This document shows positions 1 to 11,686 of a stretch of DNA of 64,000 bases, piece after piece (position 1 is the first letter of the stretch; each line of letters starts with the position of its first letter). The stretch lies in assembly GCA_036971715.1 (NCBI GenBank), contig JAVHJL010000010.1, forward strand, positions 1,488,001-1,552,000, given 5' to 3'. The notes below the pieces were generated by a model. That model saw nothing but the letters and a program-made list of their open reading frames with translations. It was not told where the DNA came from and did not search any database. Source of the DNA: Arthrobotrys musiformis (taxonomy: Eukaryota; Ascomycota; Orbiliomycetes; Orbiliales; Orbiliaceae). Made by a program: the position numbers and the translations under genes.

Positions 1-950
1 GAACAAACTGTGCATAATGCTATTGCAGCCGGGGTATATATGCGTTTCACTTGAGTACGCATGCCAGCTGTATTTCGAGGGAAATATTCCAGGAGTAGCT
101 TTGATCACTTGAAGCCTGGAATATTGCCATGGTGCATTGCCTCAAGGATCCTAGGAGGGCTATACTAGGAGACTAGCCTTCTATCCCTTGCAAGGGCATG
201 TATATATATAGAATACTTGGAATTCTCTGTGCCCTCAACTTTATAGGAATTTCGAAAGGGGCAGACAAATTAAAGTATGCGTATAAATGGTACCAATTGT
301 CTTCACGTCAATTAATACCAGGTGAGCCATACAGTTTCCTAGTGTAGCTATATAGAAGATTTCATTAGCCCAGAATTTTGCTGCAGGCTGGCGCTGGGCA
401 GCCGGCAACTCACCGCTTGGATACTGATAGTGCCGTGCGCCTCCTCTTCCATGTCGTGCGAAGTTGGAAAGTATCTAGCCTTGTATACATATAATGATCT
501 CCTCAGCTGTAAGGCTCCCTCAAGGTTGACCAAGACTAGGGCTCCAACGTTCTACCGCGAACCCGATGTCATAACATCAATCTATGCTCGTCGAATTTTC
601 AAACCTTTACGCATTTTATCGTGCTCTATCTATTAGTATCCGTGACATATTTCGGATACTCTGTTCTGGTATATCCAACTTGCGCGTGCGGGGGCGCTGG
701 ATACTCGTTTAGTAACGTTATAGTTGCGCGCATATGCCATTGACTGCGGTAGACTGTTTGGCGAATTGGGCACTCGAGTCGGTTAGTATATCCCAATCCC
801 TGATCAGCACGGGGCTTAAGTACCTAGTTCCCAATTGATTAACCTTTGAGAACTACTCGCCTACAATGGAGTTGGCTATTAGATACCAATAGGGTTTTTA
901 TATAAGTAGCAGAGGGTTCTGACCCCTACAATTTCTCCGCCCGCTCCGAA
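1..950. other. intergenic, upstream of the NLR gene
   Basis: No supported gene. The stretch is AT-rich with short open frames on both strands that lack domain-like composition or splice structure. Its right end is the promoter and leader of the gene starting at 951. Confidence 0.6.
899..906 (+). promoter_or_regulatory. TATA-like box (TATATAAG)
   Basis: A good TATA-box match lies 45 bp upstream of the chosen ATG at 951. It is followed by a pyrimidine-rich leader, consistent with a short 5' untranslated region. Assignment is by motif and position only. Confidence 0.45.
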
Positions 951-3900
951 ATGCTGAAAAGAGAACTAGGAAGCCAGGGTCTCGGTGGCGAACCTTCCTC
1001 GAGGGTGACCACGAGCCCGATTCCCTTGAATCAATATACCATTGGGTGGATATGTGCATTATCTCTTGAGATGGCCGCGGCTAAGGCCATGCTTGACCTC
1101 ATTCATGTGGAGGCGCCAAGGATACCCAATGACGACAATTCCTACGTACTCGGATCCATCGCATCTCATATGATCGTTGTGGCTTGTTTACCAGCAGGAG
1201 GATACGGTACAGTGAATGCTACAGCTGTAGCCGCCCAAATGAGCGCTAGTTTTCCCTACATAAAGTATTATTTAATGGTCGGAATTGCTGGAGGGGTTCC
1301 GCGCCCGAGCTCCAACGGCACTCATGATATCCGGCTAGGTGATATCGTAGTCAGCACGCCGGTAGGAGATCTACCCGGCGTCGTCAAATACGACTCAGGA
1401 AAAACAATCGCTGGAGGCCGTTTCGTGAGAGTTGGAGTGCTCGACAAACCACCTCGCGCCCTCCTAAACGCCGTAAACAAGCTACAGGCAGACCATATAA
1501 CTAAAGGATCCTCTATCCCTAATCTCATTTTGGACGCCATCCGACGGTATCCTAAGCTGAAAGATCGATTCACATATCCAGGAGTACACCAGGATCGTCT
1601 CTTCCATTGGGAATACGACCATATTGAAGGAAATATGTGCGAAAATTGTGATGAAGGTAGACTGGAGAGAAGGGACCCTCGACCGGATCCCGGACCCCAA
1701 ATATATTACGGTATTATCGCATCTGGAGATCAGTTGATAAAGCACGGCCGAGCTAGAGAGAAGCTCGCTCAAGATATAGGTATACATTGTATCGAGATGG
1801 AGGCTGGCGGCCTTATGGATGCCTTCCCATGCTTGGTCATCCGAGGGATATGCGATTACGCTGATTCCCACAAAAACAAGCAATGGCAGGAATATTCAGC
1901 AGCCGTTGCTGCTGCATATGCCAAAGAGATTCTATCTTCTGCCCTCCCAGGAGGACTTGAATTGGTCTCGGACCCAGATGTCACCAATGGAGACGTACTT
2001 GGGCCACCCTGCGTGGGGCTGGGAACGAGACCGGGCAAACTTCAACTAACCGGTCCTAAACTTGCTCCCGAACTTGAACCCAAGAATTATGCTGGTAAAG
2101 CGCCCCATGTTAATTGAAGACGCTAGATAGACGCTAACTTTGCATCTCGCAAAAAGAAAAATTGCAAGCGGAATTGTTACGCTCCCTAGAATTTCGAGGC
2201 ATTGATAGCCGGCGAAACAATATAGACAAGCCCATCCAAGATACCTGCGACTGGATATTCGAATCCCACGTTTTCAAAAAGTGGCAGCAACGACAAGCAC
2301 TCCAGGAATGCAACGGGGTCCTATGGATCAAAGGCAAGCCTGGGGCCGGGAAATCAACATTAATGAAGCACGTTCTAATGAAACGCGACCAATTGTTCCC
2401 GGATAATCTGATTGGGTCTTACTTTTTTAGCGCCCGTGGGACCGGAGAGCTTGAGAGGTCCTTCTTAGGAATGCTTAGATCATGGATATATCGAATTTTA
2501 AGGCAGGACAGTCAGCTGTGCTGGGATCTCATCATCAGAATATCAAGGGAACAGAGAATAGATGATTTGGGGGGGCGGGAATGGGAGAAGCACGAGCTCA
2601 AAGAAGCCCTCTGGGATATCATAAGCGAAGCTCGGCGACCGGTCGTACTTCTTGTGGATGCCTTGGATGAGTGCCACGAGGCGGAAGTGCGAGCCGTCGT
2701 AGCGTATCTGGAAGAGCTTAGTTCAGCCGCCGTCAAATCGGGATATAATCTCAACATCTGCGTCTCGAGTCGTCATTATCCAAGTATCACAATGCGAAAA
2801 AACCTTGAGTTGGTCGTCGAATCGCATTCCAGCCACAGTAGGGATATTTCAATCTATGTAGAGGAGAAGTTACGGCCAAATGTTCAACAGATTAAAGATG
2901 GGCTGTGCGCTAGGGCACAAGGGATTTTTATGTGGGTCGTTCTTGTTGTCGAAATTTTGAACCGGGCGTTTGACGAGGGCGACATGATTGCTGTTGAACA
3001 AAAACTCAAGGAAATACCAAATGACCTTGAGAAAGTCTTCTCGAGTTTGCTAGAAGACGGAAACAGACATAAAGAGGAAACTATTCTCCTTTTTCAATGG
3101 CAGCTATTTGCGGAAGATGAAATGAGCTATAAGGATTTGTATTATGCGGTTATCGCTGGGACACAAGCCGACAGCCTAAACCCCCAGGGCCCGATTATCG
3201 CTGGTGAGGTCATCAAGCGTTTCATTACCAGCAATTCGAAAGGCCTCATTGAAGTTGTCCCAGGTGCGGAATATAGTCTTCTGCGGAACCTAGGCCGGAA
3301 CCCGGACAAGGCCCAATTCATCCACGAGACCGTTAGAGATTTTCTCCTACGAAACCAAAGGCTAGAAACCCTAGACCCCAGTCTGAAAGGCCAGGTTTTC
3401 AGAGAAAGTCACAAAAGGCTCGCTGGTTGCTGTTTGAAGAGCCTCGCCATGAGCGAATCTCGGCTTAAGCCCTGGAACCTTGAAAGGTTGGCTACTACTG
3501 TGTCTTATAACACCAAGTGGGGAGAACTATGCCCATTCCCTGACGACGTGTTAGGAACATGCTTCCCATTTTTAGACTATTCTGCACTCAATATTCTCCA
3601 TCATCTCCGACATTCAGAGGCTGAGGGCACCGATCTGCAGCCTTTCTTGTCGACTCTGCTGGACTCCGGGATTCTTTCGTTTGTATATGAATTAACTGCA
3701 CATAGCGATCAGCACATGAGGCTTCCAGAACGTTTGGACGCATTTCTATCCAGGTCCGCCAACCCAACAAAGGCAAGGTTACTTTGGTTACTATCCTGGT
3801 TTGACTGCGTGAGACCGGTTAGAGCTTTACTCAGCTCTCAAGTTAAAGTGGGCTCGAACGAGATGAAAGGCGTCGAGCCTATCCACGCAGATTACCGTCG

Positions 3901-4375
3901 CACGCTCGTCTTTGCTGTCGAGAACGCTATTGTTTACCAGCGTTCAATAGAAATTGTTCGGCTGTTGATTGACAGTGGCGCTGACCTCAACACCCCAACC
4001 CATTCGATATCTTCTGAGAGTTTAGTGACCCCTTTAGAGACCGCGGTAATTTCACTACCCTTGAACGTGATTGATGATGAAGCTAGCGCAAGTATCGCTA
4101 CCACAATCATCAAAATGCTAGTGGACGCCGGCGCGGATGTTAACCTTCAGAGGCCTTCGGGGAACTTGCTCCAGTTTTGTATTGCGAAACGGTGTTGTAC
4201 CAGAGGATATTTTGCCATAATTCGGACATTGATCGATCTTGGGGCTGACGTCAAAGCGGAGGGCGGTGGCTACAAAAATGCTTTGGATGCTTTATACGGG
4301 ATACCCGGGTGTGGAGAATGGGGCTGCGCCATAAACCGTAAAAGGCTTGCTCAGATACTTATTCGAGCCATGTAA
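951..4375 (+). CDS. NLR-like protein: nucleoside phosphorylase-NACHT-ankyrin
   Basis: Two exons, 951-2094 and 2157-4375, give 1,120 residues. The intron has donor GTAAAG, branch GCTAAC and acceptor AAAAAG; an acceptor 12 bp downstream would also keep frame. Residues about 28-330 form a PNP/UDP-type nucleoside phosphorylase domain, shown by GIAGGVPRP and by EMEAGGLMDAFP followed by GICDYADSHKN. A NACHT NTPase follows, with Walker A GKPGAGKST (about 441-449) and Walker B LLVDALDE (about 546-553). The C-terminus carries at least three degenerate ankyrin repeats (IVRLLIDSGADLN, IIKMLVDAGADVN, IIRTLIDLGADVK). In fungi this architecture belongs to the NLR repertoire linked to non-self recognition and regulated cell death. 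A signalling role is inferred; catalytic activity of the phosphorylase domain cannot be judged from sequence alone. Confidence 0.92.
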
Positions 4376-4558
4376 TAAAATCCATGTAATAAAATGTTAG
4401 GAAGTCGTTAACCTTGTTGCGCGTTGCATTTTGAGCTCAAACAAATGGGCTACCACACCCTCGATGTTCTGTTGCAATGTTGACCAGTGTCATATTAACA
4501 TTGGGATAGCTAGCTAGTACATATAGTGGCACTGGGTTCAAGCAGAAATTAGGTCAGC

Positions 4559-5347
4559 ATGGCGGTCCCTCGTGCCCTAAACAAAACAATATTCACTCCG
4601 ACGCTCTACCAAAGTATCCGAGATCTTTGGTTCTCTAGCCTCCCATGGGGTGCCAAATCCTCCACCGAGGAGGCAACACAGCGTTGGTTCACCGGGTCCA
4701 AAGAGGCGAAAGCAGCATTCGATAAACTCTGCCACGACCACCTCAGTCCCGCCATATCTTCAATTTCTCCTTCAAATTTCCCCATAAAAGGCCTCACAGA
4801 TGCCGAAATCGCCGCACCATTCGTAGCCGAGATCGAGGCGGCGGAGGAAGTTGGGGATGCGGGAGCCAGGACGAAAACCGCGTTAAGTCTCATGATCTTG
4901 CTTGATCAGATCCCCCGGAATCTGTACCGGACGAAAGAAACATTGCCATTGGTATACGGCCATTATGATCCGATTGCTGTTTCTTTGGCGAGACATATTA
5001 TTTCGACGCCCACTGGAGGTTCAGCCGTACGATTGGACCTTTCCCCGGGGATTCGACATTCACTACCATACCGACAGTGGTTTTATATGCCTCTAATGCA
5101 CTCTGAGGAGCTGTCCAATCATAAATCTTTCATCTCAATATTGGAAGAGCTGAAGGCGGAAACGAAACAAGATGAAGAGATCGCTGGTTATGTGGAGAAC
5201 ATTGAAAGATTTGAAAATATGCATTTTCGGATTTTGGAAAGATTCGGGAGATATCCACATCGAAACGATTGTTTGGGGAGAGAGCCTACAGCTGAAGAAA
5301 AGAAATGGCTAGAGGGCGGCGGGGAAAAATTTGGAGTTGGCGGTTAG
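4559..5347 (+). CDS. DUF924 family protein
   Basis: Single-exon gene of 262 residues starting at the first ATG after an in-frame stop region. DUF924 is recognised from the central LSLMILLDQIPRNLYR segment (about residues 117-132), which matches the family's LLLDQFPRN signature, and from the later WFYMPLMHSEE segment (about 178-188). DUF924 proteins are all-helical, TPR-like and of unknown biochemical role; they occur in bacteria, plants and fungi. The length fits a fungal member. It lies 183 bp downstream of the NLR gene on the same strand, but nothing shows they are functionally linked. No signal peptide or membrane segment is visible. Confidence 0.9.
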   Translation: MAVPRALNKTIFTPTLYQSIRDLWFSSLPWGAKSSTEEATQRWFTGSKEAKAAFDKLCHDHLSPAISSISPSNFPIKGLTDAEIAAPFVAEIEAAEEVGDAGARTKTALSLMILLDQIPRNLYRTKETLPLVYGHYDPIAVSLARHIISTPTGGSAVRLDLSPGIRHSLPYRQWFYMPLMHSEELSNHKSFISILEELKAETKQDEEIAGYVENIERFENMHFRILERFGRYPHRNDCLGREPTAEEKKWLEGGGEKFGVGG

Positions 5348-5569
5348 ATTAACTGAACTACATATACGGAGTACGACAACATATACTACTTCAATCCGAA
5401 TATATAGTCTAGAAGTTTATGTATATATCCTCACGCACTTTAGACAAGAGAAAATTTAGATATACTATCAACTCCTTGGGTTCGTAAACACTAAGCGGGG
5501 GCGAGCCCGGATCCGATCGTTCTTATCTTCCTTTTCCACAGTTATTTTTTAAATCTCCCAGCTCTTTGC

Positions 5570-6039
5570 TTAATTGCCAGGTTTGCTATCCAAAAAGGTG
5601 TATAGCCTTTCAACTTTCCCATCTTTCACGGATATGACATCCAATCCGGTCAATTCCGGCTCTTCACCTGGCTTTCCATAGCCCCAACGTAATCTCGCAA
5701 CTCCAATCTCACTATTTGGTGGGGAGGTAACTTGAACTTCGCCTGTATTATACAAAATACCCATGAGCTATCTCGAAAAAACACAAAACTATACTATAAA
5801 TTCAAAAGTTAGGGGTGGGACTCACTCAGTTCGCTAAACACCCAACCTTCCTGTTGCAACCCACTAACGGCATTCGAAACTTCCTCATGAGTCTTGAAGA
5901 CACCAAGAGGGTCGATGAAAAGAGCGTCGGGGCTCCAAAGGCGCGCAAGATGTTTGAGGCGCTCTTCATGGGATGGGGAGCCGAATATCTTATAAAGGTT
6001 CTCTTTAAGAATAGAGGTGATAAGTTCCGCTGAGGCCAT
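5570..6039 (-). CDS. SnoaL/NTF2-like domain protein
   Basis: Two exons on the minus strand, 6039-5826 and 5742-5570, give 128 residues. The 83-bp intron has donor GTGAGT, branch CTAAC and acceptor ACAG, and joins in phase 1. The first exon contains the helical N-terminal part with LARLWSPDALFIDPLG; the second contains GYGKPGEEPELTGLDVI followed by KDGKVERLYTFLD, the characteristic final beta strands of the NTF2-like fold. Members include small enzymes and unannotated fungal proteins with a cone-shaped pocket; the ligand here is unknown. It is divergent from the dehydrogenase gene, with 1.1 kb between the starts. Confidence 0.9.
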
Positions 6040-7171
6040 TGCGAGAATTGTCTTTGAGGATGTTTTTTTGTTAAAATTTTGTCAAGGTAAATAATATATA
6101 GCTATTGAATGTTCTTAACGATCGAGGTAAGGTGAAGGTTAAAAGTTATCGTACCCAATTATTGAGAGTGATAATGACAAAATCCATTTATCGAGTTCCC
6201 AAGGCCATTTATACCACAAATTGCCGTGTTGACTCGGCCGACTTGATCTTTCGGGTAGCGTTGGGGTCGTGATATTTTAGCTTGATGTTTGTCTTGTTAC
6301 CCACTGCGCTGGCCTGATTACTGATGCTTTCCAATCCCTAAAGAAACTAGTTTTCACTACGAGTATCCTAAGCTAGCTAAGAGACGAATTGGATAAGTAT
6401 CGGAAGGCGTTCTGAAGTAGTAAGACTTAGTAATCGATGGTTAGGTAATACTGAAGATTAGCTACTTGAACGTGACGTCTTGAACAACTCTTACCATTCA
6501 GTTACAATTAATGCAATTACGCAAATGGCGACATACTGCGTGTACAACGGCAGCGAACTAGCGCTTTGGACATGGACGTCCTCATGATTTATTGCTTCGT
6601 CGATGCTGTCAAATTAAAAGTACTGTATATACGTACCAGTACTTGCACAATTGCATCCTCTAGCTTGACGGGGCAGAATTAACCGAAGCCCGTCAAAACT
6701 TCCCTGCATCTGCATTTTAGTCAGCAAGGCTAGAACTATTCCGAATCGGGTTGCCAATCATGAACCAATCATATAGTCTGATATCGTTGGAACCTTGAAG
6801 TCTTGGCGTCTACCGAGGCTCCCAAATTGGTCGTGAGGTCGTATATTGACGTTGTGTAGGCACTTTATGGCTGAAAATGGATAACAATATCTTTGAATTG
6901 CATCGCAGCCTTTTATGGATTTAAGGGTGCCGTTTGAATGGATTTAGGAGTTTACAAAACTTGTGAACTTGATGAAGTCGTTGCACAGCGGCTGGATTCT
7001 GTATAAAAACGTGGGTGCGAGGCGCTCAAAGACATGTCTCCATGCCTTCAAGCAATCCAAAACCCAAGATTCATTATATCACGGAATTTGCGGAGTACAT
7101 AAAATACAACCAATACCATATATATTTATTTCCAAGGACCCGAAATCCGCTTTGACTGCGAGAAAAACAAG
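6040..7171. other. intergenic, divergent promoter region
   Basis: Separates the start codons of the SnoaL-like gene (left) and the dehydrogenase (right). No supported gene. A CCAAT pentamer at 7110-7114 followed by a TATATATTTATT stretch lies about 55 bp before the dehydrogenase ATG and may be its core promoter. Confidence 0.5.
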
Positions 7172-8280
7172 ATGCCGTTCTCCCAGTTCGTCTCAGACCA
7201 ATACGCCAAACTCCCCATAGTCCCAACCGAAGCCCTCTGCGCCAACAAAACTTTCATAGTCACAGGCGCAAACACAGGCCTCGGCTTCGAAGCCGCAAAG
7301 CGTCTCGTCTCCTTTTCTCCTGCTCGCGTAATCCTCGCCGTCCGTACCATCAAGAACGGCGAAACTGCAAAATCCAAGATTGAAGCCGAAACTGGAAAAA
7401 AGGGTATCGCAGAAGTATGGCAACTTGACCTATCTTCTTATGAATCAGTCAAGGCATTTGGAAAGAAGGTACAAGGGCTGGATAGATTGGACGCGATTGT
7501 TGAGAATGCGAGTGTGGCTTTAGCGGTTTGGAGTCCTGCTGAGGGCTTGGAGACTACTTTGACAGTTAACGTTACCAGTACGTTCCTCTTGGCGGCAATG
7601 GTATTACCAAAGTTGGAAGATACGGCAAGAAAAACCGGAGAGAAGACACATTTGACAGTCATTGGGAGCGGTGTTGCCTTTACGGTACCCGGTAGATTGG
7701 AAAAAGTAGAGGGCGACATCTTAGACTCGATGGGTACCAAGGAGGGCTCGGTGATGGAAGATAGGTATGCCTGGTAACCTTTCTAAAGGCCTGGTAACAC
7801 AAACACTAATTGTGATTAAAATTTTCAGATATCAAGAATCCAAGCTTCTACAGCTATATGCCGTTCGGCAGCTCGCCTCCTTGAACCCGGTGTCAAGAAC
7901 CGGTGTCATCATCAACTACGTCAACCCCGGCCTTTGCTACTCGGAATTGAACCGGAATGCACCTTTCGTCCTCCGAACCCAAATCAACCTCTTAAGGTTT
8001 TTCTTCGCCAGAAGCACAGAAGTTGGGAGCCGGACGTTATTGGCGGCGGCTTTTGCTGACGAGGAGTCGCATGGGAAGTATAGCTCCGAATGTGTCGTGA
8101 AGGAGTAAGTAAATACCGCCCACCTTTTGACATTCTAGGAACTTCTTTTTCTCTAACTATGCGGATTGTAGAAATTATGTCCCAGATTGGATGACGAACG
8201 AATCCGGCAGACTAATTCAGCAGCGAGTATGGGATAGTTTGACGAGGAAGTTGAACACCGTTCACCCCGGTTGTATTTGA
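7172..8280 (+). CDS. short-chain dehydrogenase/reductase
   Basis: Three exons, 7172-7764, 7829-8104 and 8172-8280, give 325 residues. Introns of 64 and 67 bp have GTATGC..TTTTCAG and GTAAGT..TTGTAG borders and both fall in phase 2. The Rossmann motif TGANTGLG (residues 31-38) binds NAD(P)(H). The catalytic motif YQESK (199-203) is created exactly across the first intron, which confirms the join. A serine in the VIGSG segment (about 168-172) is the likely third catalytic residue. The sequence resembles fungal members related to retinol dehydrogenase-like reductases. The usual NNAG segment reads VENAS here, so the Asn is kept and Gly is replaced. Substrate unknown; likely cytosolic. Tail-to-tail with the transcription-factor gene, 68 bp apart. 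Confidence 0.93.
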
Positions 8281-8348
8281 TAGGGTTCTCGCAGTCGGTT
8301 TATATATTGGTTTTGTCGCGAAGTTTTGTGGAATTTTATATATCTCCT

Positions 8349-10006
8349 TCAATTGCTTACCAGGACGCTCCATATTTCGCGCCCTGGTTCGTCGTGGAAA
8401 TAATCTATCCACGGGTATGCCCGTAATATAATTTTGGCGCCCTGCCAACTTTCCAGCTTCATTCGAGAGATTAATAGCCGCAGGTTTAGTTGCAACCAAG
8501 TATCTTCCTTCACGTTGAGCACTGAGATTCCTGCCACAAAGAGCGTCCAAAGCAAGAAATTATCGTCCATTGTCGGATCATCCATAGCGCTCGCGATCGT
8601 ATCCCGGAATAATCCAGCGAGAAAAGGGTACGATAATTTGGAATGGCTCTTCCGAATTAGCATTGTCGCAACTAAAGCTGACAGAGCGAGGTGACAGATA
8701 TTATCCGCTAGGCCAAGTATTCGAACACCATCCAAGGGGCAGGTATGCATCAGTCTATACCCCGTCGATATTAACATCTCTTGAAACACCAGAGGGTCTA
8801 ATTTCTGGTTCGTAGCCTTCAATATGTTGAGAAATTTTGAAACAAATAATGTATCTCGAAATATCGATTGAATTTCGAGGTTGTATACTTGAGCATTCAT
8901 GGTTGTGATAAAAGCTTCGTACGCGGCATCTAGCCATAGCGGAGATGAGCGCATCATGACATACGGGAATTCGTCGCGATAAAACCGAGGAAGGGAACCA
9001 GATTGCAGAGAAAACTCGATATCCGTTCTATCAAACTAGTATTAGTATCATTGATTGAACCTTTCCCAAACCCTCCATTGTAGTCTTGCGTGAATATCAC
9101 ACTAGTAGTCCGGGTATAGAACAAATATAAATACTCACCGACAGATTTTATGAAGCAATAACATCGCAGAAAACGATGAAAGCCCGCCTCGAAGTTCAAC
9201 CATCCGCTGTAAGGCATTGAGATGAACTTTCGCCCCGCCGGGTGCTCGTAAAAGATTGTTATGCATCGTGATTGACATCACAACAGCGACAGTAGCATCA
9301 TCCGGGGTACCTTCCTTCTTCAACTTTTCATTGATGCAGCGATATGTATTTGCTAGATAACGCATGACTTTGATTGACTCTCCTTGGCCTCCCTGTCGCC
9401 AATCCGAGAGCGCTTGCGCCATTGCCAGGAGACAGTGGAAAACTACGCCTTGGAATTCAATGCTTTGTACTTCTATCTTAGAGGCAGATGGTGGAATATT
9501 GACTTACAGGCTTCGTCTCTTTGGAAAAACTCAAACCAAATAGCGTAGGACTCTTTGACGTCTATGCATAAGTCTTTGGGGTATATTATCGCGCTAGTCA
9601 TATCCATAACTATAGAAGAATCATATGAGTATTTCGCTCAAAGGAAATGCTCTTTTTGCTATACATATTGCACGTAGCCCTCAAAGGTGCGCTTACATTG
9701 GCGGACAATACGCTGCATATGCGAGTCCAACGGCTTTGGGTACCTGAGTACCGTAAACTCATTCCCCACCGTCGCCAACATGCGACTGGCCGGATCCTCT
9801 AGATCTGGACCATTCCTATCTACGCCCTTACGATTTATATTCGCGACATCGGGGACCAAAACTCGCAGTTTTGAAGGATCGCGCCCCTGGAGTGGCTGTC
9901 TCTTTGGCCGGGTTTTTCCTGCGTTGCGCCCGCGCATGACAGAGCTGCGGATTGTTTTTCGGGCGGATGCATCGATGTTTGTGTTATCGATGAATTGGAA
10001 CTCCAT
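8349..10006 (-). CDS. fungal transcription-factor-domain protein lacking a zinc cluster
   Basis: Four exons on the minus strand, 10006-9697, 9609-9508, 9442-9139 and 9027-8349, give 464 residues. Introns are 87, about 65 and 111 bp. The acceptor of the second intron could instead be at 9448 or 9469; 9442 gives DEAFFHCLLAMAQ, the best family match. The N-terminus (FQFIDNTN, then RSSVMRGRNAGKT) and the segment KESYAIWFEFFQRDEA are typical of the DUF3468/Fungal_trans_2 proteins. No Zn2Cys6 cluster precedes this, as in many family members, so DNA binding cannot be assumed. A GTAAGC donor-like site just before the stop leaves open a further 3' exon. Nuclear regulator is an inference. Confidence 0.87.
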
Positions 10007-10520
10007 TTTGTCCCTAATTTTGAAAGATGCTTCGATTTTTATACTTCGGGGGAGCATTTGGAAAGCTACTGTCCAGCTCGAAGGTCAAATCGAAGGTTAA
10101 CTTCGATAAGGTCGGACTTAGGGCACGCTAATAGTTTATCCCCGAACATCCCAAGACGGGTTGTAATACAACCTAATCTAGATTTACAACATTGTCAACA
10201 CATAGCTGTTGCGACCCTCAGGACCGAAGAGCATGGTCGGCCTCACGTGTGGCGCACTGGTGTCGAGTCCTGTACCCAAAAAAAAAAAAAAAAAAAAAAA
10301 AAAATAGAATTTGTTGTCAGATATCCTTATGATCAGAGTGTCTCTCCAGTAACTGATCAGAATCAATTGGCAAAACTATTTTTCTTTGCTGGATGAGTAA
10401 ATCTTTAACTCCGCCCGCTTCTTCATGTCTTCAACCCTTAAGTCTTTCGTCCTGAGCCATGCATCATCCGGAAATCTATCTTCGTCCTGACTTCAAATAG
10501 CACCTCTCCCTTCAAACAAA
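10007..10520. other. intergenic region with long poly(A) tract
   Basis: Shared 5' region between the minus-strand transcription-factor gene and the plus-strand unknown gene. No coding sequence is supported. The main feature is the A27 tract described separately. Confidence 0.5.
10278..10304 (+). repeat. poly(A) homopolymer, 27 bases
   Basis: An uninterrupted run of 27 A residues. It follows a sequence with GTGTCGAGTCC at 10260-10270, which resembles a Pol III B box with one mismatch. It may be a simple homopolymer or the tail of a short retroposed element. Confidence 0.8.
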
Positions 10521-11686
10521 ATGAGGCCGAAGCCATTCTTGAAAAAATTGTTGTGCTGCTTCACGGCACCGCAAATACAGGATGGGATCGAAGCGCCGGC
10601 TAGGCCGGTTCAAAGCCCAAGCGCAGATGAAATAAAAGGCCTTGGTTGTACTATAAATGGTGGACCCAGTCAAGGTAAGTCTAGGTCTAGCCGCTAACAA
10701 ATGATGAAATTTGGTACTTCCGATACTAAATAATCGCTTTAGATGCTCTTGGTTCTGCGACTATGCATGAGCTGGAGTCTGGGTTGCATCCTAGCAATCC
10801 GGCATCGACAGATCGTCTTGAAAATGAAGATATAACCCGCTGCCCAGACTTCGGCACGCCAGAGCCGTTGCCAAATGACGAAATTTATATCAACACTATA
10901 GATTCACTCGAAATTACTGACAAATTGCTCCAACCGCTCGAGGAGGCTGATTCACCCGGAAGTCCTAATAATCAATATTCTGACGATACCCGCTCGATTC
11001 AGGAAAGCGCATTAGGTACAGAATATGAAATTTCAGATCAGCTATCTCCCAGTCCTAGGTGCGAGCAAAATCAGCTATCCCCAGATACAACGGTTTGTCG
11101 TAAGTTTATTCATTCCGCCTTCGTGGGTAACGTTATAACCCGCCTAAGATCAAAATCACGATATATGGATGCTAATGGAAACTAAAATGTATCACTAGCA
11201 CCTACCGCTACCGAAGAGAACACATCTGAAGAATGCTCCATACTGGATACAACCATGGTGATTGCAGACCTAGCCGTCCTAAATCATACACCTGGAATCA
11301 AAACCTGGATCGACTACCAAAGCGATTGCAATCCAGGTAAACCTGACGAAATCGAGACTTCGAGCGAACACGAGGATGGCTCTCCCACCACGCCCACTCC
11401 AGTAGCATCCGACTCTCGATCACCATCACTCCTTCAATTAACACCATTCAAAGGCGTGCCGTCGAAATACCGAAGAAGGGACACAGGGTCAGTGAAAAGG
11501 GACTATACAAAACCTCGCCCGAAACCCATTTGGACAAATGCCGTGGACCCAAACCTCCGACGTCCAAAGTTTAGGGATGTCCCCAGGGTGAGATCTGCAA
11601 ACGCCGGGGAACCATTTACTAGGGCGTGCTGCATACAGCCAACTTTACACCCACCAGATCAGGTTCGCTGTACGCATCATCCCTAA
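10521..11686 (+). CDS. uncharacterised protein, three exons
   Basis: I do not recognise this protein. Exons 10521-10674, 10743-11099 and 11199-11686 join in phase 1 at both introns (68 and 99 bp; donors GTAAGT and GTAAGT, acceptors TTTAG and CTAG) and give 332 residues. The N-terminus is basic and hydrophobic with two adjacent cysteines (KKLLCCF). The remainder is polar, rich in Ser, Pro, Glu and Asp, and probably disordered. The third exon ends with a basic segment (KYRRRD, then KPRPKPIW) and several cysteines. No catalytic motif, signal peptide or membrane helix is evident. The case for a gene rests on two clean introns that preserve one long frame. The start could lie elsewhere if an upstream exon exists. 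Confidence 0.68.

Noticed and set aside
9470..9507. 38-bp intron in the transcription-factor gene
   Set aside because: An acceptor at 9470 keeps frame but gives an intron shorter than usual for these fungi; the 65-bp option restores a better family match.
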